DNA from: Planctomycetota bacterium
Lineage (GTDB): Bacteria; Planctomycetota; JAJSAM01; JAJVHW01
Direction of reading: 5' to 3'
DNA: 43,420 nt
NCBI GenBank assembly: GCA_021776825.1
Contig: JAJFFG010000097.1
Span: 1-43,420 of the forward strand
Shown here piece by piece: positions 32,162 to 40,033 of this stretch. Both the position numbers and the translations under genes were made by a program. The first letter of the stretch is position 1. Each line of letters starts with the position of its first letter. The notes under the pieces were generated by a model. It saw nothing but the letters and a program-made list of their open reading frames with translations, made no database searches and had not been told where the DNA came from.

Positions 32162-35100
32162 CTACCATAGTTGCCGTCGAGTGAAGCCTGGTCGTGCGAC
32201 GGCCGGGCCGCTCGGGTCCTCCCACATCGTGGAGAGCGCCGCGTCGGCGCCGATCGACGCGGTCCATCCCCCGTCGGGATGCCACCCAGGGACCGATGCG
32301 CGACGAGGGAACTCGTAGCTGAGCGAGAGCGGCAGGTCGACGTGGAACATGTCGTCGAGATCGCCGTCGAGCGTCGACATCCCGCCAGACCAGCCTCGCC
32401 TGCTCACCTTGAACCAGATCGTCGCTGTTCCTTCGAACGAGAAGATCTCTGTCTTGCTGTTGAACGAGTGCGTCCACTCGCCGACGATATCGATCGAGTC
32501 GATGGTGATCTCGACCCAGCCCGTACCTTGCCCCGCCAACAACGCCCAAGCGGCCTTCAAGATCGTGTCAGCGGCGGGCGACGAGTCGTCCGATGGCACC
32601 TCGGACTTGCTCCTCTCAAAGCCGAAGTGCGGTCCGTCGTCGCCGGATCCTGCGCCGCCGGCATCAGACGTGCCTGACTTCGTCGGCAGATCGCCGCCTT
32701 CTCCCGGCTTCTCGGGAGCCCGCGGCGCGCGCGGCAGCGGATAGAGCCCCAGCTTGCGAAGCACATCCTCGTCGAAGTCGCCACCGAGAACGTCCGGCGG
32801 CTGAGAATTTTCGCCCACGAAGCGAATCGTGAACGTCCCGAGAGGGTCCCCGGCCGCCGTGGGCCTGCCTCGCACGTACGCGTACTCGTTGGGGCCGTCC
32901 ACCATGCCGAGCGGATCCCTCTGAAGAAACCGTCCAAGCTCCGCCGAGTAGTGCCGCGCCCGGTAGTAGTAGAGCCCGGTCTCTTCGTCGAGCCGCCGGC
33001 CCGTGAACGTGAACGGATTTCCGATCTGCGTCCCTGACACGGACCCGCCGTTCTTGTCCTCGATCTCGATCTCGCCGTACGGCGAGTAGTCGTAGCTCTC
33101 GACCACGTTCTGCTCCGGATCCGTCACCTGCGTGACCGACCCGATCAGCTGCGTGTGGAAGAAGAAGCGCTTCAGCTCGGTGATATTCGCGTCGTCATCG
33201 ACGTCCGCAACGTCCTCCGCCTCCATCATCACAACGCCGTCGAGCTCGTCCGTGAACACGAACAGCCGCAGCAGATCGTCGGAGCCATCGAGTTCCTCGA
33301 TGCACTGCTGCCCGGCGTAGATGAAGCGCGTGGTGTCGCTACCCACGACCTTCTCCGTCCGGCGACCGCGCCCGACCGCGTCGTAGTCGTACTCCGCCAC
33401 CGTCGAGCTGTCCGATTTCTTGACGACCTTGATTAGGTGGTTGTGGAAGTCGTACTCGTAGGTGTTCGTGCCGTCGTCGGAGAGGTTGCCGTTCGCGTCG
33501 TACGTGTGGGTGGTCCCACCGACGTCGGTGTACTCGTTCATCGCGTTGTTCGTGAACTGGAACGTCGACGCCGATCCGCCATAGGGCGTCGTGACCACCG
33601 AGTCGAAGTTGTGCACGTCGTCGAGGTTCCACGCGACCTTGTCCACGTAGACCTCGGTGCCCGGGTTGTCCGACTCGTTCTCCGGATCGTCCACGTCCTC
33701 GAGCACCTGCTCGAGCCGGTTCGCTCTGTCGTAGCCGTACGTGTCGCCCTTGTCGCTCTGGTGGCTGCGCTCCTCCCAGAGCGGGTTGTCGTTCTTGTCC
33801 CAGCCGTACTCGAAGCCCGCGAACTCGAGAGAGGACGAGTCTTGATGAGCGATCTCGGTCGGCCGACGGAAGCCGTCCCACGTGTAGTTGGACGTCGTCG
33901 AGTTTCCGAAGCTGACGGTCTTCCGTCGACCGCCCGCGCCGTAGAGGTCGCAGTCGACGATGTCGTTCGTGTTCTTGTCGTCGATCGCCGTCAGGCGGTT
34001 GATGTCGTCGTACGTGCGTTGCGCCTCGAAGCCCGATGGATAGTCGAGCTGCGTGAGGTTGCTCTCATCGTCGTAGTCGTAGGTGACCGTCTGAGCCTCC
34101 GCGCCGAGCGGGTTGGCGCCCTGCTTCTCGGTCAGCATACGGCCCAGCGAGTCGAACGTGAACTCGACCGTCGAGTCGTCGTCCTGCGCCTCGGTCAGAC
34201 GGTTGAGCGCGTCGTACTCGAAGCTCTCGTCGTCGTCGCCGCCGACGCCCGTGGCTCGCGTGACGTCGCGCGCCGTGAGGCGATTGATGTCGTCGAAGCT
34301 CTGATCGATGTCGTTGCCGATCTGGTCCACGATCGTCGTCGTGTTGCCCGACTTGTCGTACGTGAGGGTCACCGTCTCGGTGTCCTCGTACGTCTTGGTG
34401 ACGAGGCGGTTGAGCGCGTCGTACTCGTAGTCCGTCTGCTTGCCGTTGTCGTCCTCGATCTGCCTGACGTTGTCGTTGTCGTCGTAGGCCCACTTGGTGA
34501 CGATCGCCGCGCCCGAGCCGAGGTCACGTGAACTCTCGGTCATGCGGCCGAGGCCATCGTGCGTGAACGTCGTCTCGTAGCCCATCGGATCGACGATCTC
34601 GGCCACGACGTTGCGGCTGTTCAACTTCCACTCAGTCGTCTTCTTGTTCGTCGAGAGCGTCCGGTCGACGATCTCCTGCTTGGTCCGACGGTTGATCTCG
34701 TCGTACGTGAAGTCGGTCACGAACGCTTCGGTTGAACCGGACCCGGGGATCTTCTCCGTCTCGGTCACCTTCGTGGTGTTGCCGTTGTCGTCGTAGACCC
34801 ACGCGACCTTGTTGCCGATCTCGTCCTCGCGCTCCGTCCGCCGGCCGGCGGCGTCGTACGTGAAAGTCGTCTCCTTCGAGCGACGGTCGGTCCAGCTCGT
34901 GACGAGCCCACGCTTGTCGAGCTCCGCCACGCGGTTCTTCCACGTGGTCGTCGTGTCGATGAGCGCATCCTCTTCCTTGTAGAAGCGGTTGAGCTCGTCG
35001 TAGTGGCGCTTCTGGTAGGCCATCAAGACGTCCGCCGTCGGGTGCGTCTTGTCCTCGAACCACTTGCGCTCGGTGACGTTGCCGTTGTCGTCGTAGATCG

Positions 35101-37405
35101 TGTCCTGGTAGTGGCCGAGCGCGTTCGTGACCTTCGTGCGCCGGTCGAACAGGTCGTACTCGAACGTGGTGTCCTTGTCGCGCGGATCCGCGTACTCGCT
35201 GACGTTGCCGTTGGCGTCGTACGTGTACGTCTCGATCGCGTTGACCTTGGGGGTCGTCCCCGGGTCGCGCTTGCGCTGGTAAGCGAGGTCGCGCTCGTCG
35301 TACGTCGTTTCGACGATCACGCCGTCGCGCTCCCACTTCTCGACGTTGTCGTTCACGTCGTAGAGCAGCGTTGTCGAGCGGAATGTCGTCGCACCCGTGT
35401 ACTCGTCCACGAGCGACAGCTTGTCCATCATCGTGTACTCGTACTCGGTGACCCAGTGGGTCGGCGTCGTCTGCGCCGTGCCCGCCTCGTCGATGTTCTT
35501 CACCTTCTTCGTGACGACGTTCAGGTTCTCGTCGTGCTCGAAGACCGTCTCATAGCCGAGCGCGCTCGGGTAGTCGATCAGCGTGACGTTGCCGTACGCC
35601 TCGACGGTGTAGGTCGTCACGTTGCCCTCAGGATCTGTGACCTCCTTGACCTGCCCCCAGTCCGTGTAGTCGTACTCCGTGGTGAGGTTCAGTTTGCCGG
35701 TGCCCTCGTCGACGATGACCTTCTCGATGCGGCCCTTCTTCGCCGCCGGCGTCGTGTAGTAGTCGTACTTCGTCTTCGTGCCCTCGCCGTCGGTGAACGA
35801 CTGCACTGTCCCGTCGGCGTTGTAGACGTACGTGTGGCTGATCTCCTGTGTCGGCGTCTTGTGGGTCGAGTCCGGGAAGTCGATCGTCGTCGGTTGGCCG
35901 TCGCTGTCCAGGGTGTACTCGGTCTCGTTGCCGCCTGGGTCGGTGTACGCGGTCTTGCCGTAGTACTTCGCCGAGTCGTACGTCCAGGTGTGCACGAGGT
36001 CTCCGGCGCTGTTCGAGGCGTCGACGTCCGCCTTGTGCCGCCGCTCCGTCGGGAGTTTCGCCGCGTTCAGCGTCCACTCGATGCCGTTGCCGCGCGGGAA
36101 CTCCACCTCGATCAGGTAGCCGTCGGTGTCATGCGTCCACTCGGTCACCCACTCGGTCGGGTCGCCGGTGCGGACGTTGCGGTTGCTCTTCTGCTTCAGC
36201 TTAGTGCGCGTCAGCTTCGTCGAGTCCCACTCCCACACGCGGTTGTTGCCGGCGCGGTCGGTTACCGTGACCGACTGGCTGCCCTGGTTCGTGTAGTCGA
36301 ACAGGTAGTCGGCGGTGCCACCGACGGTCTGGGTGTCGACGCGATCCGCGGTGTCGTACGTCATCTTCAGCCACGCCTGACCGAGGCCGTCGAACGCGGC
36401 GATCATGTTGTGGTTCAGGTCCGGGTCGCTCAGGCCATTCGTGTATCGAAACTCGAGATCAATGCCGTTCGTGAAGCTCGTCGTCGCCGGCCCCTCGATG
36501 CGGATCAACTGCGCGGTCGTCGAGTAGATGAACGTCCAGACGCGGCCGTCGGCGAAGTCGATCTGCTTCACGCGGCCGGTGCCGGAGTAGTACGTGAACG
36601 TGTTGTCCTCGCCGCGGCTGTCGGTGATCTTCGTGACCTGACCACCGCTCCAGACGAGATCGAGCGAGTTCCCGAACCGGTCCTCGACCTTCTCGAGGTT
36701 CTCGCTTGAGAACTGCAGTTCCATGCCGAACGGCGTCGTGTACGTGAACTCCCCCTCGCCGGTGGCTTCGAGCGTGCCGGTCAGGCCGGTCGGCGTGTCG
36801 TGGTCCGTCCCGTTCCACGTGAACGTCCACTCGAAGCCGTTCATGTCGCGGTAGATCTGGTCGCCGCTCGGCTGGCTGAGCAGCTTGATGTCGAGCATCG
36901 ACGTCCAGCAGAACCCGAAGTACCCGTTGTAGAGCGACTGGTTGTCGTAGTGGATGTTGAACGGGAACTTCATCCGCACGCCCTTGCTCATGCCGACGTT
37001 CAGGTCGTAGAGCTGCCGTCCGTCCGACAGGACAACACCGACTCCGTCCTCGGCGTACTCGCCGGAGGCGGGGAGTTGGTAGCCGGGCGGGTTGCCGGAG
37101 AACGTCGGTGAGCTGCCGCCGTCGGGATCTCCGGACTGCATCTCGAGCGGAGCCGTGTCGACGTGGTCGTCATCCCCGTCCCCGTCGGTGTCCGCGATCG
37201 TTGGGTCGGTGCCGTACGTGAAGATCTCGGCGTAGTCGCCCCACCCGTCACCGTCCGTGTTCGAGTCGTTGGGGTTCGTGCCGTATGCGTTGTTCTCGGC
37301 CCAGTCCGACAGGCCGTCGGAGTCCGTGTCGGTCGCGAAGGCCGTTGGCGCGAACGCCATCAGCAGCGCCGCCGCCGCGATCGTGATCAGGTGCTTCTTG
37401 ATCAT
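32162..37405 (-). CDS. Large RHS/YD-repeat protein with calcium-binding N-terminus and variable tip
   Basis: This 1747-residue secreted protein has four zones. A signal peptide (1 to about 24, ending TAFAT) is followed by thrombospondin-3-like acidic repeats (DTDSDGLSDW, NTDGDGWGDY, DTDGDGDDDH) that should bind calcium. A long array of YD repeats (Y-D-x-x-G/N-x2 with R-x3-x2-D) forms the RHS shell. The core ends RHYSAELGRFLQRDPLGMVDGPNEYAYV, where the shell usually self-cleaves after DPxG. The remaining roughly 190 residues are the variable tip, with a proline/glycine linker and a beta-rich end (VEITIDSIDIVGEWTHSF); I recognise no toxin fold. The ATG at 37403-37405 overlaps the preceding stop (TGATG). 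Confidence 0.93.
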   Translation of the reverse strand: MIKKHLITIAAAALLMAFAPTAFATDTDSDGLSDWAENNAYGTNPNDSNTDGDGWGDYAEIFTYGTDPTIADTDGDGDDDHVDTAPLEMQSGDPDGGSSPTFSGNPPGYQLPASGEYAEDGVGVVLSDGRQLYDLNVGMSKGVRMKFPFNIHYDNQSLYNGYFGFCWTSMLDIKLLSQPSGDQIYRDMNGFEWTFTWNGTDHDTPTGLTGTLEATGEGEFTYTTPFGMELQFSSENLEKVEDRFGNSLDLVWSGGQVTKITDSRGEDNTFTYYSGTGRVKQIDFADGRVWTFIYSTTAQLIRIEGPATTSFTNGIDLEFRYTNGLSDPDLNHNMIAAFDGLGQAWLKMTYDTADRVDTQTVGGTADYLFDYTNQGSQSVTVTDRAGNNRVWEWDSTKLTRTKLKQKSNRNVRTGDPTEWVTEWTHDTDGYLIEVEFPRGNGIEWTLNAAKLPTERRHKADVDASNSAGDLVHTWTYDSAKYYGKTAYTDPGGNETEYTLDSDGQPTTIDFPDSTHKTPTQEISHTYVYNADGTVQSFTDGEGTKTKYDYYTTPAAKKGRIEKVIVDEGTGKLNLTTEYDYTDWGQVKEVTDPEGNVTTYTVEAYGNVTLIDYPSALGYETVFEHDENLNVVTKKVKNIDEAGTAQTTPTHWVTEYEYTMMDKLSLVDEYTGATTFRSTTLLYDVNDNVEKWERDGVIVETTYDERDLAYQRKRDPGTTPKVNAIETYTYDANGNVSEYADPRDKDTTFEYDLFDRRTKVTNALGHYQDTIYDDNGNVTERKWFEDKTHPTADVLMAYQKRHYDELNRFYKEEDALIDTTTTWKNRVAELDKRGLVTSWTDRRSKETTFTYDAAGRRTEREDEIGNKVAWVYDDNGNTTKVTETEKIPGSGSTEAFVTDFTYDEINRRTKQEIVDRTLSTNKKTTEWKLNSRNVVAEIVDPMGYETTFTHDGLGRMTESSRDLGSGAAIVTKWAYDDNDNVRQIEDDNGKQTDYEYDALNRLVTKTYEDTETVTLTYDKSGNTTTIVDQIGNDIDQSFDDINRLTARDVTRATGVGGDDDESFEYDALNRLTEAQDDDSTVEFTFDSLGRMLTEKQGANPLGAEAQTVTYDYDDESNLTQLDYPSGFEAQRTYDDINRLTAIDDKNTNDIVDCDLYGAGGRRKTVSFGNSTTSNYTWDGFRRPTEIAHQDSSSLEFAGFEYGWDKNDNPLWEERSHQSDKGDTYGYDRANRLEQVLEDVDDPENESDNPGTEVYVDKVAWNLDDVHNFDSVVTTPYGGSASTFQFTNNAMNEYTDVGGTTHTYDANGNLSDDGTNTYEYDFHNHLIKVVKKSDSSTVAEYDYDAVGRGRRTEKVVGSDTTRFIYAGQQCIEELDGSDDLLRLFVFTDELDGVVMMEAEDVADVDDDANITELKRFFFHTQLIGSVTQVTDPEQNVVESYDYSPYGEIEIEDKNGGSVSGTQIGNPFTFTGRRLDEETGLYYYRARHYSAELGRFLQRDPLGMVDGPNEYAYVRGRPTAAGDPLGTFTIRFVGENSQPPDVLGGDFDEDVLRKLGLYPLPRAPRAPEKPGEGGDLPTKSGTSDAGGAGSGDDGPHFGFERSKSEVPSDDSSPAADTILKAAWALLAGQGTGWVEITIDSIDIVGEWTHSFNSKTEIFSFEGTATIWFKVSRRGWSGGMSTLDGDLDDMFHVDLPLSLSYEFPRRASVPGWHPDGGWTASIGADAALSTMWEDPSGPAVARPGFTRRQLW

Positions 37406-37914
37406 CACTTCACCGCCTTACTGAAGCGCTTCGCCTTCACGGCCTCGGCCATCGCGTCCATCTCGTCCTCGCCGTCGACGGTGTCCTCGACCCAGGACTC
37501 GACCTCCGTCCAGTCGTGGCCGTCCGTCGCCTCGAGTTCGAGGCAGGCAGCGAGTGCCGTGCAGCGCACGGCTTCGCTCCGATCCGTGTCCTCGGCGATG
37601 TCGATGAGCGTCGCTCGAGCACCGCGGAAGTCCTCGCGGCAGAGAGCGGCGATCGCGACGAGCGCCGTTGCATCGTCCGCGTGCTTCGCCATGCCGGTGA
37701 TCGCTCGACGGGCGTTGCCGTTGTTGAGCTTCACGAGCGCCTGGATCGCCATCGCCTTGCGATGATGTGCCGGACTCGACGTGGCGATGGACACCTGCGC
37801 ATCGACGCGGCGATCCCCCGCCGTGGCCGTCGGCCACGCGAGGAGCAGTACCGCGAACGCGACGGCGACGAGCACCGTGCCGCGCAGGAGAGTCGAGTGT
37901 CCGAGTCCACGCAT
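37405..37914 (-). CDS. Small exported helical (HEAT-like) protein before the RHS gene
   Basis: The protein is about 169 residues from the ATG at 37912-37914, chosen because GGAGG lies eight bases upstream; an ATG at 37918-37920 is too close to it. It has an N-terminal signal peptide (GTVLVAVAFAVLLLAWPTATA). Two or three helical repeats follow (AIQALVKLNNGNARRAITGMAKHADDATALVAIAAL, residues approximate) and an acidic end (DTVDGEDEMDAMAEAV). Its stop overlaps the RHS start, so the two are translationally coupled. It may be an export or folding helper of the RHS protein. Similar in plan to the exported protein at 31070-32119, but no clear sequence match was seen. Confidence 0.78.
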   Translation of the reverse strand: MRGLGHSTLLRGTVLVAVAFAVLLLAWPTATAGDRRVDAQVSIATSSPAHHRKAMAIQALVKLNNGNARRAITGMAKHADDATALVAIAALCREDFRGARATLIDIAEDTDRSEAVRCTALAACLELEATDGHDWTEVESWVEDTVDGEDEMDAMAEAVKAKRFSKAVK

Positions 37915-39275
37915 CGTCATCACCTCCGGAGTGCGGGCCGTAGAGAGATGCCCGCCAGTACCCGAGATGCAGCCGAACGTCGAAACGACGGCTCAATTCG
38001 GAGAAAACCTGCAGTCAGGCTCAACTCGACGGCGACTTGGTGAAGCAGCGCCGTCCCGAGGGGACTCGTTCGGCGCGGTCGCTACGTAGGCGCCGTCGCA
38101 CGGCACCGCGGTCGGATGAACCCTGACCACGTCGGGGTGAGTATCCCGCCGGAGTCGGCCGTAGACCGCGGTGACCGCGCGGTCGATCATGGACCCGGCG
38201 TCGCCGCACGTCTGCGTGTCGAGATGCCAGCAGCTCCGCTTCGGAAACCACGGCCCCGAGTGGCGCGTCGGACCGGCCTCGAGGGTCTGGTCAGTGGGCC
38301 CTCAGGAACGCCGGCAGAGGTGCGGGCTCGTTGCGAGCTCGCGGCGTGAGCTCTGCGGCGATTGGGTCATCGACGGACCACTCCAGCGGTCCGTTCATCG
38401 GCGCAACTCCGCGGCGGCGAGGGCACCGCTCCGGCCATCAACTCGCCGAACTCCGGTTTGTCGAGCAGCAGCCGCGATGCTCCGCGCATCCACGGGAGCC
38501 ACGATCTGGGTGGCTTGCAGAGGGCGACCAGGAACGTAACTCGGAGTTGGGCTTGGCGAGGGTCCGGCGAGACAACGACGTCTACGTGGGGACACGGGGG
38601 CGGCGGGCTGCGACTGCCAGACGCGCGAGAATCGTGCACGGCGCCGCTTCCGTCCACGGACGCCCGCTCGCGACGCGGTGCCCACCCGACGCGGAGACTA
38701 CGTCGATCCGGTCTGCGCTTCAGGCATCGCGAGGCTGTGATGGACCACAGCTCAAGCGCTCCACCCGCCCCGGGCTGCGAAAGCCCCGGACGACGTGTCC
38801 ATCGCGGCGACGACTGCGCCACACAGGCACCGAACTCGGCGCTCCTTGAGGCGCCGCAGCCGGGTGCTCGCACGGGCATCGCGAGGGGGGCGAAGTGCTC
38901 TAAGTCGAGAATCCGGGTTCCCGGTTGATCGACTATGCCCCCATCGACCGCGTGGGCCGCAACACCGTATAACGAGTACAACCCCATTCCCTGAAACACG
39001 TTATGGAGATGAGATGGGTTGACAGTGGTTGCCGTCCATCGACCAAGAAGTACCGTCATCGGGAGCTGTAACGCTGTGTTGCAGCATCGAACGCATTTCG
39101 ACGCCACTTCGGGGCGTACGTGCATGCGGCGACAATCACGATCGACATAACATTACTTGTTCACAGTCACTTACGGTCGCCATCAACAAGAAGGCACGGT
39201 CGTCACGTTGTACCGGTCTGACCTGTAGACGGAGTGGCACGTCAGACGCGGAACCTGCGGTCGGCAGCACGGAGA
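37915..39275. other. Long intergenic region with decayed coding sequence and an AT-richer segment
   Basis: No intact gene is supported. A paralogous fragment lies at 38424-38585 and is listed separately. On the minus strand just below it, a 35-codon frame beginning MNGPLEWSVDDPIAAEL and ending FLRAH looks protein-like but has no partner. From about 38930 to 39200 the sequence is visibly richer in A and T than its surroundings and contains no gene; it may be foreign or regulatory. Confidence 0.5.
38424..38585 (-). pseudogene. Fragment related to the hypothetical protein at 20143-21252
   Basis: The minus-strand translation VVVSPDPRQAQLR, then FLVALCKPPRSWLPWMRGAS and FGELMAGAV, is about half identical over 53 positions to residues 17-69 of the intact protein at 20143-21252. 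Beyond this block the frame ends in ERTAGVVRR and no homologous continuation was found. It is a decayed second copy, so this unrecognised family has been duplicated or acquired twice within the island. Confidence 0.65.
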
Positions 39276-39662
39276 TCAGCTGCTCCCCTGCTCCCAGCTT
39301 CGGAACGCCTCGATGTCGTCGCGCACCTTGCTGATCACGAATCCGATGACGCCCACGTCGTCGATGAACCCCCAGGGGATGAGGAAGTCCGGGATCGCGT
39401 CGAGCGGGCTGAGGAAGTAGACGACGGCCAACAGGACGAGCACGAGGCTCTCCCAGGGGATCTGCGTGTACGTCCCTGTCGCCCACGCCTTCGCGATCCG
39501 CAGCAGCGTCATGAGGTCGTCCCACACCTCGCGAAGCCGTCCGCGGTGCTTCTCCGCCTTGCGCATCGCCTTGGCGACGGTCTCAGCGGCCTTCTCTGGG
39601 TCACGCGTGAGACGCTCCGCGCGCGTGCGGGACCGCTTGGTCGTCCGGGGAGTCTTCGCCAT
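39276..39662 (-). CDS. YkvA-family (DUF1232) membrane protein
   Basis: This 128-residue protein begins with a basic, threonine/arginine-rich tail (AKTPRTTKRSRTRAERL). The DUF1232 hallmark follows: a hydrophobic helix with FLSPLDAIPDFLIPWGFIDDVGVIGFVISKV (residues about 84-115). The family is widespread and its function is poorly defined. The ATG at 39660-39662 has GGAGG six bases upstream, better than the upstream in-frame codon. It diverges from an XRE regulator; a 12-bp palindrome lies between them. Confidence 0.88.
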   Translation of the reverse strand: MAKTPRTTKRSRTRAERLTRDPEKAAETVAKAMRKAEKHRGRLREVWDDLMTLLRIAKAWATGTYTQIPWESLVLVLLAVVYFLSPLDAIPDFLIPWGFIDDVGVIGFVISKVRDDIEAFRSWEQGSS

Positions 39663-39704
39663 CGTGCGCCTCCTCTCTCGGGGGACGGACACGATAACCC
39701 GATA

Positions 39705-39716
39705 TGGGATATCCCA
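39705..39716. promoter_or_regulatory. 12-bp palindrome between divergent YkvA and XRE genes
   Basis: TGGGATATCCCA is a perfect palindrome located 43 bases upstream of the YkvA start and 68 upstream of the XRE start. GATAACCC-type half-sites (39694-39700) overlap it. It is a natural operator candidate for the adjacent XRE protein, which could then control both genes. Confidence 0.5.
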
Positions 39717-39783
39717 GTTCGGTTTCTACGGTCCGCGGCGTGCGCCGATCCGGGGCTCGAGTCTCGGTCGGCGCCCCCCGCCG

Positions 39784-40002
39784 ATGTCGACTCTCCACTC
39801 ACGCCGATACCAACGATTCCGCAAGCGTCTACAGACGGCGCGGACCGACGCCGGAATGACACAGACGCAGGTCGCGAGCGCTCTCAAGCGCCCGCAGTCA
39901 TGGGTGTCCAAGTCCGAGCGCGGGGAGCGACGCGTGGACGTGGTCGAACTGGCCGAGTTGGCCAAGCTCTACGGCAAGGAACTCGACTACTTCGTCCGTT
40001 GA
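39784..40002 (+). CDS. XRE-family helix-turn-helix regulator
   Basis: This 72-residue protein is little more than a lambda-repressor-like helix-turn-helix: RFRKRLQTARTDAGMTQTQVASALKRPQSWVSKSERGERRVDVVELAELAKLYGKELDYFV. The recognition helix is about residues 36-46 (SWVSKSERGER). The start is an ATG without a clear ribosome site; the frame is open further upstream but that sequence overlaps the YkvA gene and is arginine-rich. It lies convergent to the GHKL ATPase gene, 31 bases from its end, and probably regulates itself and its divergent neighbour. Confidence 0.82.
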   Translation: MSTLHSRRYQRFRKRLQTARTDAGMTQTQVASALKRPQSWVSKSERGERRVDVVELAELAKLYGKELDYFVR

Positions 40003-40033
40003 GTCGTCGGCGCGAGACGCGCTGGCTGCGGGA

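Noticed and set aside
35003..36709. Long plus-strand open frame of 568 codons
   Set aside because: It lies wholly inside the RHS gene on the opposite strand; its Val/Arg-rich product mirrors the repetitive RHS codons and has no start signal or motif.
38367..39125. Minus-strand frame of 252 codons
   Set aside because: Only a 53-residue block resembles a protein; the remainder is serine/proline/arginine-rich without a ribosome site, so I annotated the block as a fragment only.
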